NCBI GenBank assembly: GCA_027575805.1
Contig: JANBPU010000001.1
Location: forward strand, 620,001-684,000
DNA from: Mycoemilia scoparia
Lineage: Eukaryota > Kickxellomycota > Kickxellomycetes > Kickxellales > Kickxellaceae
Length of the DNA stretch: 64,000 bases
Direction: 5' to 3'
The notes under the pieces were generated by a model. The model saw only the letters and a list, made by a program, of their open reading frames with translations. It made no database searches and was not told the origin of the DNA. Positions 42,908-53,738 of the stretch are shown here, one piece after another. The position numbers and the translations under genes are program-made. Each line of letters begins with the position of its first letter. Positions within the stretch are counted from its first letter, which is position 1.

Positions 42908-43478
42908 TTAGTTAGCTGCAGGGGTCTTATTATAGCAGATGCACAGATCAAGTGGATCAGGATTTGAAAGACTTGTGCAATGCTCAACCACTTTATTTTA
43001 TTTTCCATTTTATACTCGCCTATTCATCAATATCCATTATTTTTAATCCTCAAATGCCGTTCTTGGCAATGAGGTAACAGCACATTAATAAACACCAGGC
43101 CACGATTAGTAGGTCGTCAATTTAAAAAGGCACTCTGGCAACAATATTGTTTATTTGTTTTTTAAAACATCGAATAGTCCTGCATTATTATATATGGGCC
43201 ACTATTTTTGAAGGGTGACCATTTGCTAACAGAATGTGTGGCCATACATTTGACTGTGATTGCCCCTATAGTCGTTGGCCACCACTAAAAGGAGACAGCT
43301 TTCAAAAATTATTACCCATATTGCGAAGAAATTATGGTGTGGATTTCAGAAAAAACCTTTATTAAAAAATATCATAATGTAAAAATAGTAGCAATAACTA
43401 ATAATGGTGATAATCTAAATGGTCTGCATATTGGTACCATACTCAACAATGGTTTGATGACAATGTTGGCTGCTTATT
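42908..43478. other. Tail-to-tail intergenic region
   Basis: Between the NIPSNAP and Sec16 stops. Holds one intact MITE-like copy (43192-43321); no gene seen. Confidence 0.55.
43192..43321 (+). mobile_element. MITE-like inverted-repeat element
   Basis: Left ATATGGGCCACTATTTTTGA, right TTCAAAAATTATTACCCATAT minus its first base; 130 bp. Core CATTTGACTGTGATTGCCCC with the CATTTGCTAACAG arm subfamily. Confidence 0.88.
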
Positions 43479-46400
43479 TTAGCTATTAAATACATCAACA
43501 TATTTGGCACGCGCGGATTTCTTTGTGCGAGGATTGGCTGCACGGGGACCAGAAGACATGGGGGGCCTTAATGGCAGATTAGAGGAGTTTGGTGGCACTG
43601 GCCTTTGGCCAAATCCAGATGATACTGTTGAGGTAGATCGAGGATGAGGCCCACTGCCAGAAGCAGAAGTCCCCATAGGTGGCGGGACACTCAAACTACG
43701 AAGTCCATTTTGTGAATCATTTTCTCCTTCTCTTCCAGGAGTTGACTCCAAACTACGACGACTCTGAACAGATGGAGGTGGTGGAGGTGGGGGTGTTGGT
43801 GCGCTTGGAGTTTCACCATTAATGATCCACCGCTTAGTCTTGGGATCATAGGTCAGTTGGGTATCATCACCAAGGTTAGCTTGGTTCTTGTTCCTGCCCC
43901 ACAGGCTCTTTAGCATTCCAAACATACCACTGTTGGCATTGCCATTATCATCACCACCATCCCTGTCTGTCTGCCTTGAGGGATCCGATGTAGTGGCTGA
44001 TGATGATGCTGGTGTAGCTGAAGATCTTGGTGTACCATTTGCATCAGGTTTATCACCATCTTCAGCGGGCTTTGGCTTGTTCTTCGAAAGTGATACATTG
44101 CCAAAGCCAAGGTCTTCCTCCTCCCCAGCTCGCCGCTTATCTCTTGATTGGGTATGTGAACCTGCACTAGGGGACTGGCTCTGACTGAATGAAGGTACAG
44201 GAGGAATAGTAGGAACTAGTGGAATGTTGGAGCCACTACCAAAGGCCAGAGCGGGGGTTATGAATCCACCATCATCTTGCTGAGCACCAGATGCCTCAGG
44301 TAAGCCACCAATATCCCTGTCGCTTGCAGCTTGAGATTCTGAGCCAGAATCCTGGTGTTGCTGTTGAGGTTGTTGTCCAAATGGACTATCAATGTATTTT
44401 TGCATTGGTGGAGTTGGCGTGTGATTTTGTGACACGTTTTGCTCTTGGTCCTGATATTGTTGTTGTTGTGGTGGTGGTGGCAATGGTTGATGGTTTTGTT
44501 GCTGCACTGGTATGGCCTGAGGGGTCATGCGAGCATCAGATTGCTGATAATTGCTCTGGTCGTTATGGTATGTATCTGAATAATCATTATACTCGCTCGA
44601 GTTTCTACTTGGTGCCTCAGAGAAACCAAATATAGGGTTTTGGGGAGCGCTGTAATGCTCACTCTGATAGGACGAAGTGCAGTTTCCATTTGGATAGGCC
44701 TTGTTGTCGCGATAACCATTTAATACGCTCTGAGCACGGGATGGTGGAGTATAGGTTGCGCCGGTATAGCCAGTAGCGGTTGGAGGTCTTGGTGTAGACC
44801 TTGGCGAGAAGTTACTCGAGGGTGTTACGACATTGTTCTTGTCAGGACCCAGTTCGAACTTGGATTTAGGTCCTTGTTTTCCACCTTGGCCATCATCGGC
44901 TGATTGGCCAACTCCTTGAGCGTTTTGAGAAGGCGTAGCACTACTTTCACCAGTGATAAACTTATCTATAGATGAGTCAAAGGCTGACATCAGAGTAGAG
45001 AACGATGGCTTGGGAATTGCCTTTTGCAACCAAGCAGAAGGGCCTGAGCTTTGTAGTCCGCTGTGTTTTGGATCTGATGTTACGCCACACACATCGAGTC
45101 GCTCACGAAGTTGGTATATCTGCTCTACCAGGGATTTGCCAACAAATGGCAAACATACGCCTTTAGGGACTGCCTCAAGGATGCGAATGATAGTATCGCA
45201 GTACCTGGAGGCCAGCTCGAGTTCACAACAGTCAATCAGCCACCATGCTAAAGATAGCTTGTATGCTTGCAGATGGGGTAGACAGTAAACCTTTGGCTTG
45301 GCGGCATTGTTCGGGTTGGCCTGTTTACCATGAGTGCCACCTTGCGTTGTCTCCTTGGTATCCAAAGAATCGATGCGCATTGCATGGATTAGCTCTGCCA
45401 TTTCAGTCAATCTAAGGCTCAAGAAACTTCGGAAATAAGGGGTCGATCTGGGCTCATTCGTGGGGACATATCCGCTTATTGCCAGGGATCCAAGGTCCAT
45501 AGCACTGCAATCTTTCCATTCAGAACCCAGAAGTGATACCCGATGCTCTTCGCCCTGACGAGGGAAGAATATGCTGCTAGAATCAAGGGCGAGATAACAT
45601 ATGTGAGCTGGAACAGTATGGCCGGAGTCTCTCAATCGATCTGCAATGCTCATAATTGTTGTCTTGTCCCCAGGAGTGCGGTTGGACATGATCATTGCAA
45701 GAGTTTTGGCCCACTTGTGGACTGAGAAGTTTGTGTCATTGGATTCAGCATTGTTGCTCAAAGAGTTTTTGCCCATACCAGAGAACAGTCGGTATTGGAG
45801 AGCTATAGCCGAAAGATCGCTTGTTTGGCTTCCATCATCAACCGAGAGACCTGCCAAGGTAGTAGAAAAGTTATCGATGACCTTTTGCCATGTATCCTTT
45901 CCAACACAGCTGGCGATGATAAGGGCATGGGACCACATCGAGTTTTGAATGCAATACTCAACAGCTTGCTGCCTTTGTCCACTGAGCAAGCACTGCTCCA
46001 AAGTAGATAAATATTCATTATTGAGGTCATTTGTTTGCTGTGGGGAAATACTATAGGCATTCCTGCTCAAATCCGTGGTATCATTGCCCTGGTCTTTCGA
46101 CAAGTCAACCAAGATTTTGACCAGGTCTTTCGTTGCAACATCGCTCTCCTTAATCACAGTGTGGGTCTGAAGCCAGGCCTTTAGGAACTTGCACAAGACA
46201 ACAAGCTCTTGAATGGAGTTCCTATTAAATCCAGCCGTGAGGTCTGTGGGGTTTCTCGAAGCATACTTTCCACTCTGCTCGATTTGTGCAATGAGCTTAT
46301 CCATCTCCTGGGCAGCTAAATCGGCCTTCTTCTCCAGAAGACTCTTGGTTTGGTCTCCATTAAAGATTGGCCCTGCAGCAAATAGCTTCTTGGCTTCACT

Positions 46401-49400
46401 ATCTGTAGTTGAACCCGATGTATCAGAAAGATACGATATGCTAACCATTCCGCACATTCTCTTCATCTCGCTGGCAACAGTAGTGCCATTAAATCTTTGC
46501 ACTTCGTAGGGGAAGGTTGTGACAATCTTTCCGCCAAACCCAAAGCACATTATTGGAAATCCCCTATGGACACCAGCCATTGGATCTTGTGTGGTTTGGG
46601 GAATAGCAGTTGACTGCTCAGATGGATCTGCCTGCTGATACTCTTGCTGCTGGTAGTAATCTTGGTGCTGGTACTGCTGGTCAAAAGCGCCACTTTGTTC
46701 ATAATATTGCTGTTGCTGTTCATCGTAGACTTGACCATCTCCTTGCTCATAGTTTGGATTCTCTTTGGAGTATTGTTGACTGTACTCATAACCATTGTAG
46801 TCTTGATAATTATAGTGATCGCTGCCTTGGTAGGCTTCACCCTCACCCTCATACTGATAATTCTCGCTCGTGGCTTGGTGAGGATCACTAGCCGATACGG
46901 TTTGGCTTTCAGACCAATATGCGGTTCCATCTTGGCCCTTTGGCTCATTCGTGGGAACCCTATTGGCCACGGACTCGAAGCTTTCTGACTGTGTACCAGC
47001 TGTATCATTGGGAGTGTTATAGTGACTAGCCTCCTCCTCATTCTGATTTTGGTAATAACCGTCATACCCAGTATCAGCAGAGACTTGGACATTGGCATTC
47101 TGACCATGCCCTCCTTCCTGAGAATATGAAGCACCATTCTGGCCATCCTCATGCTGATGCTGCTGACCGTGTTGTTCTGCTTGCTGGTAGTAATACTCGC
47201 CCTCCATAATCTGTTGGCCCTGTTCAGAAATATTGTGACCCACAGTGCTGGTTTGAGGATCTTGGTAATAGCCCTGATAATCTGTAGAGTAATTTCCCGA
47301 ATCTTCATAGTAGGTATTGTCATAGTATTGCTGATTATAATCTGAGGCTTGCTCAACACCTTGTGCAGTTACTTTATCATTATGGTAGTCAGGCTCGGCA
47401 CCAGCAGCATAATGCTGGCTTTCCTGGATACTTGAAGTTTCAACAACATTTTCTTGGCGCTTGTAAGCATCGTGGTGTTCGGGTTGTATACTAGAAGCTT
47501 GCGATATATCATTAACATCGTCTAGAGATATATCGAAGGTCTCTTTATCCTGTGACTGGGGTATGACAGCAACTTGGCTTTCTGAGGTTGTCCGGAATAC
47601 TTCGCCTGAAGTAGAAACATGAGAGACGGAAGTAGACATCTGGGGGTGGGGAATCTGGGAAGTTGGAAGCGGCTCTTCGTGGAGCCGACTGGATGATGTG
47701 TGAGGTTCTGATTTTGCATTAGAAGCCTCAACTGAGCCGCTCGAATATGAATCACTCAGGCCGGTAGTAGACACATTGGGCAAATCTTTGGCCGCGATGC
47801 TTTCCTGATCATAAAAGTCGTCTCCCTTTTCCTCAAAGGAAAACATATTTACTCCGCTTGCCTCTTCATTATGTCCAATGCTGGCTTGATCGTAATATAT
47901 GGTTTCCTTGACACTATCCTCATTGTCAGCTTCAACAACAGGCAACTCGGCAGGAGCATGTTCCTTATAATCCTGAGTATCTGTTGTTGCTTTTTCCACT
48001 GTCATATTTTGATGCAGTGGCATATCAGCTGGTGGGAGAGAACCAGCGACATTCTTTGGTGCTGCTTGATGACTTTCTACTGCATTTGATGTGGCTTCAG
48101 AAGCAGGCACGCCAGTGCTGGGTGATGCAATAGTCTGTGAAACTGAAGGGGGAGAAATAGCATTGTTATGTACTGGTTCTGATATGAATGTTGTATCATG
48201 AACAGGTGGTGCTTGACCATGTGCTTTCTGGGACTGGGTAGCCACTGCAACCTCGGGTGGACCTGTTGACACGCTTTGTTCTTCCTCATGAACATCTTGA
48301 GGGATAGCATCAGAGAGCGGAGGAACAGAAGCATCTACAGAAGATGATGCGGTGATTTCAGACATTTGAGTCTCAGGCTGGCTTACACTTTGGGCGCCGT
48401 CAGGTGCAGTTGAGGTTTCTGTTGTTGGTTGTGGTGGGTATGGAGGATGTCCATAATCTGGCTTAGGAGGACAAACAGCTAACATAGGGGACCTTATGCT
48501 GTCTTCGGAGAAACCTTTATCAACAATCTCTTGTTTAATTGCGTCAATCGGCCCAGGCACCATTGACTCCCGATTCTGCATGGTTGATCCGCCTGGTGCC
48601 TTGGAGTTTCCAGCATCACTGAAGTCACGTCCAGCCTCCGGAACTGCTGCTAAAGGTGTTGCTTGAGGTTTAGAGTCAAACACCTCATTAAACGATGATT
48701 GATCCGCATACTGTTGGAAGAAATCTGATTCAGAACTCACTGGTTGCTGTTGTGGTTGAAGTGGCTCTCCTCCCCCTAACTGGTTAAAAAAGCCCGCACT
48801 GCTAGAAGGTGTGCTTGTGTGACTCTGTTGTGGTGGCTGCTGTGAGGACTGTGAATTAATGTTGGCGCCCTGTTGTATAAAAGTACTGTTGCCTCCATCT
48901 GACAGAGGACCAGAACTAGTATTATCAGCTATCGTATTAGACAGAGGTTGTTGAGAGTGCTGCTGAATGGGTTGTGGCCCTGAAGAGGCATCAAATTGGT
49001 TGAAAAAGGACGCGTCGCTAGCTGGGTTTGGCATTTGCATAGAATCATATGACTGGCTACCCGTATCCAAATGACCATGGGAGTGCGCAGGAACATTTGC
49101 TGGTGCAGTAGCGGGCTCTGTGCTGTTGTAAGGCAGTGGTGTAGCGGTACTCGAATGAGATGTGCCTTGTGGGCCAGCTGAAGCTGGTTGCTGAGGATAG
49201 TTGTAGCTCTGCTGTTGCTGTTGACCAGCATCATATCCAATTTGGGAATTGCCACTTGGTTGTGGATTGGTTATTTGTGCAGAGACATCATATACGTTGG
49301 CTTGCATACCACCCTGGAATTCTTGGACATATTTCTGCTGCTGTTGCTGTTGTTGATGCTCACCCTGAGGATTTTGGTAATATGCATCCGCGCCTGTAGC

Positions 49401-50144
49401 GCTTGGATTGGGATCATAAGAGGCCTGGGGAAGGTACCATTGACCAGAATCGTTATCATAATAGTAACCCGACGCTGGATCATAGTATTGGCCAACATTA
49501 GGATCAAAGACTGGCTCAGGTTGTGCATCCTCCGCAGGCTGTTGGTAATACATATTGGGATCTACATGCTGTCCTTGGACATTCTGGGTTTGATCCAAGC
49601 CTGCTCCTATATGTGTAGAATTACTATGAGATGGCTGATATCCGTACTGGGCCCCCTGACTCTGTGAATAGCTTTGACCAATATGTGTCTGGTGCTGCTG
49701 TTGCTGAAGAGCAGTCTGGTCCCGGCTATACTCTCCATTCACAGGTGTATTTATATACGGCGAAAGTGGAGACGCGGTAAGTACTTGACTATTGACAGAA
49801 GTATTTGGAGCAGCTGATTGTAAATTCTGGCTATTGTTGTAATATTGCTGGGCTTGCTGATGACTTCCACTAGTAGAATAATTACTTTGCAGATTGCTAT
49901 AGCCCGTATGCGAATAATTAGAATACTGCCCAGCACCACTTTGCTGCTGGTGGTAATACGCCTGCGAAGTGGTGTATCCCTGAGATTGAATTGGTTGGAT
50001 TTGCTGGCTAGATGGTGTGCTAATGTTCTGGTAGAAGTCCTGGCCACCTGGCTGATTACCAAAAAATGGGATGGGTCCATCAACCACCGGGGTCTTTCTT
50101 CGTGAAGGGGGGTTTAGCTGTGACTGCGCTGGATTAAATGTCAT
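43479..50144 (-). CDS. SEC16: COPII scaffold protein Sec16
   Basis: Peripheral scaffold at ER exit sites that organises Sec23/24 and Sec13/31 and tempers COPII coat turnover. One intronless frame of 2221 residues, similar in size to yeast Sec16. The N-terminal half is very rich in Gln, Tyr, Ser, Asn and Gly. Near residues 210-245 it has OCRE-like aromatic repeats (VGQYYDPASGYYYDNDSGQW). The central conserved domain (about 1190-1390) starts MCFGFGGKIVTTFPYEVQRF. The alpha-helical ACE1 domain that binds Sec13 (about 1370-1700) includes TLEQCLLSGQRQQAVEYCIQ, SMWSHALIIASCVGKDTWQK and ELASRYCDTIIRILEAVPKG. A Pro/Ser/Gln-rich tail with a polyproline run and a Arg/Lys-rich end (KKSARAKYVDVFNS) completes it. 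The ATG follows non-coding sequence without an upstream frame. Confidence 0.95.
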   Translation of the reverse strand: MTFNPAQSQLNPPSRRKTPVVDGPIPFFGNQPGGQDFYQNISTPSSQQIQPIQSQGYTTSQAYYHQQQSGAGQYSNYSHTGYSNLQSNYSTSGSHQQAQQYYNNSQNLQSAAPNTSVNSQVLTASPLSPYINTPVNGEYSRDQTALQQQQHQTHIGQSYSQSQGAQYGYQPSHSNSTHIGAGLDQTQNVQGQHVDPNMYYQQPAEDAQPEPVFDPNVGQYYDPASGYYYDNDSGQWYLPQASYDPNPSATGADAYYQNPQGEHQQQQQQQKYVQEFQGGMQANVYDVSAQITNPQPSGNSQIGYDAGQQQQQSYNYPQQPASAGPQGTSHSSTATPLPYNSTEPATAPANVPAHSHGHLDTGSQSYDSMQMPNPASDASFFNQFDASSGPQPIQQHSQQPLSNTIADNTSSGPLSDGGNSTFIQQGANINSQSSQQPPQQSHTSTPSSSAGFFNQLGGGEPLQPQQQPVSSESDFFQQYADQSSFNEVFDSKPQATPLAAVPEAGRDFSDAGNSKAPGGSTMQNRESMVPGPIDAIKQEIVDKGFSEDSIRSPMLAVCPPKPDYGHPPYPPQPTTETSTAPDGAQSVSQPETQMSEITASSSVDASVPPLSDAIPQDVHEEEQSVSTGPPEVAVATQSQKAHGQAPPVHDTTFISEPVHNNAISPPSVSQTIASPSTGVPASEATSNAVESHQAAPKNVAGSLPPADMPLHQNMTVEKATTDTQDYKEHAPAELPVVEADNEDSVKETIYYDQASIGHNEEASGVNMFSFEEKGDDFYDQESIAAKDLPNVSTTGLSDSYSSGSVEASNAKSEPHTSSSRLHEEPLPTSQIPHPQMSTSVSHVSTSGEVFRTTSESQVAVIPQSQDKETFDISLDDVNDISQASSIQPEHHDAYKRQENVVETSSIQESQHYAAGAEPDYHNDKVTAQGVEQASDYNQQYYDNTYYEDSGNYSTDYQGYYQDPQTSTVGHNISEQGQQIMEGEYYYQQAEQHGQQHQHEDGQNGASYSQEGGHGQNANVQVSADTGYDGYYQNQNEEEASHYNTPNDTAGTQSESFESVANRVPTNEPKGQDGTAYWSESQTVSASDPHQATSENYQYEGEGEAYQGSDHYNYQDYNGYEYSQQYSKENPNYEQGDGQVYDEQQQQYYEQSGAFDQQYQHQDYYQQQEYQQADPSEQSTAIPQTTQDPMAGVHRGFPIMCFGFGGKIVTTFPYEVQRFNGTTVASEMKRMCGMVSISYLSDTSGSTTDSEAKKLFAAGPIFNGDQTKSLLEKKADLAAQEMDKLIAQIEQSGKYASRNPTDLTAGFNRNSIQELVVLCKFLKAWLQTHTVIKESDVATKDLVKILVDLSKDQGNDTTDLSRNAYSISPQQTNDLNNEYLSTLEQCLLSGQRQQAVEYCIQNSMWSHALIIASCVGKDTWQKVIDNFSTTLAGLSVDDGSQTSDLSAIALQYRLFSGMGKNSLSNNAESNDTNFSVHKWAKTLAMIMSNRTPGDKTTIMSIADRLRDSGHTVPAHICYLALDSSSIFFPRQGEEHRVSLLGSEWKDCSAMDLGSLAISGYVPTNEPRSTPYFRSFLSLRLTEMAELIHAMRIDSLDTKETTQGGTHGKQANPNNAAKPKVYCLPHLQAYKLSLAWWLIDCCELELASRYCDTIIRILEAVPKGVCLPFVGKSLVEQIYQLRERLDVCGVTSDPKHSGLQSSGPSAWLQKAIPKPSFSTLMSAFDSSIDKFITGESSATPSQNAQGVGQSADDGQGGKQGPKSKFELGPDKNNVVTPSSNFSPRSTPRPPTATGYTGATYTPPSRAQSVLNGYRDNKAYPNGNCTSSYQSEHYSAPQNPIFGFSEAPSRNSSEYNDYSDTYHNDQSNYQQSDARMTPQAIPVQQQNHQPLPPPPQQQQYQDQEQNVSQNHTPTPPMQKYIDSPFGQQPQQQHQDSGSESQAASDRDIGGLPEASGAQQDDGGFITPALAFGSGSNIPLVPTIPPVPSFSQSQSPSAGSHTQSRDKRRAGEEEDLGFGNVSLSKNKPKPAEDGDKPDANGTPRSSATPASSSATTSDPSRQTDRDGGDDNGNANSGMFGMLKSLWGRNKNQANLGDDTQLTYDPKTKRWIINGETPSAPTPPPPPPPSVQSRRSLESTPGREGENDSQNGLRSLSVPPPMGTSASGSGPHPRSTSTVSSGFGQRPVPPNSSNLPLRPPMSSGPRAANPRTKKSARAKYVDVFNS

Positions 50145-51134
50145 TGCAAGGAAAATTCAAGAAGACCTGTTCTTTTTATTTGTAGTTGTAGAGCCACAGT
50201 GTTGACAAAGGCTGTTCAAAGCACTTGCTATCCAAGGTTCGGTAAAAATGGGAAGGTGAAGAATAAAGACTCTATAGAGAAAAGGAAGACAGTGTGCTTG
50301 AGAGAAAGTTCAGCCTGACATAAATTGCTGAGAGACCTTGCACAAAAGCAAAGAAAAATGAAATGTCAAGTCAAGGATTGAAAATAAGAAATGACCAAGC
50401 CTTCAAAACCTAAAAGCTAAAAGAATGGAGGTCACAGAGCTGCATTAATAAGATCAAGTGCTACCATTAGTGACCTCCTCAGACAATTTTATTGATTACT
50501 GCCAACGATGCATACACCAAATTGAAGCAGTCAAGCCATTGCGAATGATATTTTCTGGTTGCTGCTGCAATGAGTAAACGGCTATTAAAATTACTCTCCA
50601 ACCTTCACTGGATTCTTGCCACGTCACCTGGTAAATCAAAGGGACAAGATTAGATGTCAAAGGAAGTCATAACTAAATCGTCTATACTACCTGCTGGTAT
50701 GGGCTCAGCCGTGCGATACAAGTTAAACAAGACAAGGCCTTGGTTGATTAAGACTTTCATCGCTCATTAATGCATCAACTCCTTTTTTGTTCAAGGAACA
50801 AAGTTTGATACTAACCCGGCTTGAAAGGAAATGAATCTCATTTGCCAGGATATAGTGCTTCTTGGCCCTGCCTTTAATACTGCAAGGCTATAAAATATAT
50901 CAATGCCCATATACACTCATCTCTTCGATTTATAGGCGATATATTGACACAAGCTACAAATTGAACTTTGAACGGAAACCATTGGTATTGTTAGTACGAT
51001 AGAATCGCATGGGGTGTGCATGCTTATTAACTAGCCCCACCACCAATGCCAGCTTGGTATTTGTTTGTATGACAGCAAGTAGAGCAAAGAGAGGGGATCG
51101 ATAAACGGTGTAACGACTAAGAAAATGGCAGAAT

Positions 51135-51282
51135 CTCCTTTGAAGGTGTACCAGAAGAATACCCTGGATAATAGCCAATAATCTGTCAGGCTCCAACAGA
51201 AATGTATGGGTTATGGGCCGACTTGCAGGGAATGTATGAGGGTACTAATTTGTTTCCTTTTGATGGAGAACTTGCCAAATGG
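51135..51282 (+). repeat. Second-family repeat unit (B), copy 4
   Basis: CTCCTTTGAAGGTGTACC at left, then ATAGCCAATAATCTG, GCAGGGAATGTATGAGGGTA, CCTTTTGATGGAGAACTTGC. It stands alone, not inside MITE termini, though a MITE copy lies 143 bp downstream. Confidence 0.78.
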
Positions 51283-51424
51283 TGTAAATATGGCCAGACT
51301 TCACAGAGCTTTAGGCAAAATGGGTCGGTCCCCACGAGCTAAATACAAAATGGTTGGTGGTTGGGCCAAAATGCGAGGTCCTATTTCTGCCTACCAAACT
51401 CTTTAACACTAGTGAATTTTCACC

Positions 51425-51531
51425 ATCCGGGAGATAATTTTTAAGGGTGAAAGTTTACTAGTAAAACTGGACATTCATTTGGCCGTGATTGCTCCTATAA
51501 TCATTTGCCCTTCAAAAATTATTACCCATAT
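51425..51531 (+). mobile_element. MITE-like inverted-repeat element, short
   Basis: Left end ATCCGGGAGATAATTTTTAA is altered; right TTCAAAAATTATTACCCATAT minus one base is intact. 107 bp, arm GTTTACTAGTAAAACTGGAC, core CATTTGGCCGTGATTGCTCC. Confidence 0.85.
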
Positions 51532-51588
51532 GGTGACAGTTTAGCTTGTTGCGTACGTTAAAGTGAGAGAATATGGAAATATCTTACT

Positions 51589-51708
51589 ATATGGGAGATT
51601 ATTTTTGAAGGGTGAAAGTTCACTAGTAAAACTGGACACTCATTTGGCTGTGATTCCCCTATAATCACTGGTCCCAAAAATTCACCCTTCAAAAATTATT
51701 GCCCATAT
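51589..51708 (+). mobile_element. MITE-like inverted-repeat element
   Basis: Left ATATGGGAGATTATTTTTGA, right TCAAAAATTATTGCCCATAT; 120 bp. Same arm subfamily as the copy 58 bp upstream and in the same orientation. Confidence 0.9.
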
Positions 51709-52638
51709 TGTGATTGAAAGGAAAAACATTGCCATGTTCAAATTATTAAGCCCATTTTTTAAAGTTTTTTCTTTATGGTTGTCCCTGCACATACACTTGA
51801 AAAAGATAGGGATGCAATCCTATTATTCTGTGGGGGTGTTTGTATGTGATCTTGGGGACATGTTTGCGATTTCTGTTTAACCGACTCAAAAGCAATGAAA
51901 TTTGAGGTGTTAAAAATGTTATTAACCATTGTGCCAAAAGGTGACCACCCTCTGGAAGGGTAGAGCTTGCCATTCATAACAATAAAAGCAGTTTATCAGT
52001 GAACTGATGAAAGTCAGAGATTCACAGCCAGAAACCAGCCCTTTGATCTTTTTCAGATCGTCGCTTTGCAACTCGCTAGTTTTGAGCCTTTCATGTACCT
52101 CAAAACAGACCAGAGCCAGCGCTTGGGCGGTTTCCAAACACATATGCATATGAGTGAGCACTTTGTTTTGGGAGACTGTGCCTAATACATGCAAAGATGT
52201 TGCCAGGCTGAGTGGCTAGGAAGCTTTTATCTTAGAGCCATTATGCGCCCCAAATCTTGGCGCTCTATTCACTCAAAGAAGGCAGAGAGAGATACAATGC
52301 TACACTTGGACTGTGCTAACGAGGATTTGACGAGACAGCCCTTGCTCTCCCTGCAAAAGCTGACAAGTATTGGCTGAGTTGCAACAAGCCAATATTTGTT
52401 TAATTGATACTCTTATCCATCCAATCTGTTTCTCTGGGTCTGGCTTTCTGATATCCTTGTTCTTTTTCTTATACTACATTTGTTACCTATTTTATTTGTA
52501 TCTGAACCTTTAAAATTTCACACTATACACCGCTGATATCTCAGAGGGTGTTGGTTAATACAACACAGACAATTTTAACGAACAGTACCAGGCTATAGTA
52601 TCACTCATATCATTGTGCCTTACTTTTATACATTAATC

Positions 52639-52672
52639 CACACACACACACAGACACACACACGCACAAACA

Positions 52673-52718
<46 letters not shown>

Positions 52719-52727
52719 CGGACGGAC
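52639..52727. repeat. Long (CA)n microsatellite with (GGAC)n tail
   Basis: Nearly 75 bp of CA repeats with scattered interruptions followed by GGACGGACGGAC. It lies about 95 bp upstream of the start codon at 52822, probably in the promoter or 5' leader. Confidence 0.9.
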
Positions 52728-52821
52728 AGATAGACAATACAACAAGCATATAAATCAGTACAGAAACAAATTACTGCATTATTTTCCACAAAAACTACAA
52801 AGAAATACCCTTATGTAAACC

Positions 52822-53738
52822 ATGGAGGGCCATAGAGATCAGAGAATACAGGATGCCTTACCAATTGATACGAGGGTAAGTCAGTCCAAGGTCATAAACA
52901 TGCCGATAGATGACGACGATGCAGTGCCGCCCTCTCCAACAACCATGCCCTTGAGAGAACCACTAGGTAAGTGTTGGTATCAAATATCACCGCTAGTTTG
53001 ACCACAAATATGCATATAGTGTAGAATATCTCTTATTCTACTACTACTACTACTATTGCTATATAATTATTCATGCGTAATCTGGTTACTGCCAAAATGC
53101 GTATAAATCTAGCTTTGCAATTTCTAACTTGGTTTGCTCCAAAAGGAGAATAATACTATAAAAGCACCAAAGAAACTTTTGGAAATAGACATCCAGCTAA
53201 CTCTGGCTCTTTCTTTCATGAAAACATCAATGTATATATAACTTTATAGGAATGTCAAGTTCTTCATTTTTATCTACTATTCTTATATCCCTTGGTGTCA
53301 TATTCTTGGTATTTGGCGGTCTCATCAGCGCACAAATTTTAAGCACCGCGGTAAGACTTTCTACGACACCTTCATAGCTATGATGTAGTTATTGCTAGCA
53401 CCAGTAATAATCAGTAGTAGAAGAGAAGCTATTCTGGACAGAAATGATTGACCACAAATATTTTAATCATAAATATAACCTAAATGCATATAGAAAACAC
53501 AGCCTATTGGGTGGTCATTATTATCCATTGGCCTCTTATTCTGCTTATGTGGTAAGCTAATATATATCCTTCTCAACTTTGTGATTATCTAGATGTATAC
53601 TTGCTTGTATAGCCAATCTACAATGTAAAAATACAGCATCTAATTATATATTTGTATACAGGCCTAAAGAATCTATTCTATTCACTTAATCCAAAGAGAT
53701 TTGTAAATGTATCTGCGCCACCAACGCTAAGAATCTGA
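52822..53738 (+). CDS. Small two-helix membrane protein (TMEM230/TMEM134-like?)
   Basis: Exons: 52822-52966, 53250-53350, 53494-53551, 53662-53738; 381 nt, 126 residues, all GT-AG and in phase. A polar N-terminus (about 1-50, with DDDDAVPPSPTTMP) is followed by two hydrophobic helices, FLSTILISLGVIFLVFGGLI (about 55-74) and IGWSLLSIGLLFCLCGL (about 86-102), and a short basic/polar tail ending PPTLRI. Size and two-helix hairpin layout resemble the TMEM230/TMEM134 (DUF872) group of endomembrane proteins, but I see no decisive motif, so that name is tentative. Exon 1 contains an internal GTAAGT (ACGAGG|GTAAGT) that could act as an alternative donor. The gene structure is better supported than the family name. 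Confidence 0.65.

Larger units (their letters stand above)
50145..52821. other. 2.7-kb intergenic region, repeat-rich
   Basis: Between Sec16 and the next plus-strand gene. Contains unit B copy 4 (51135-51282), two MITE-like copies (51425-51531, 51589-51708) and a long (CA)n tract (52639-52715). Open frames up to about 90 codons near 51759-52377 show no motif or splice support, so I call no gene. Confidence 0.5.

Noticed and set aside
46644..46988. Plus-strand hydrophobic open frame inside Sec16.
   Set aside because: Antisense shadow of the Tyr/Gln-rich Sec16 region.
49188..49667. 159-codon hydrophobic plus-strand open frame.
   Set aside because: Antisense of the Gln/Tyr-rich Sec16 N-terminus.
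51759..52377. Cluster of open frames of 60-90 codons on both strands between Sec16 and the membrane-protein gene.
   Set aside because: No motif, no consistent splice structure, and they overlap each other; treated as chance.
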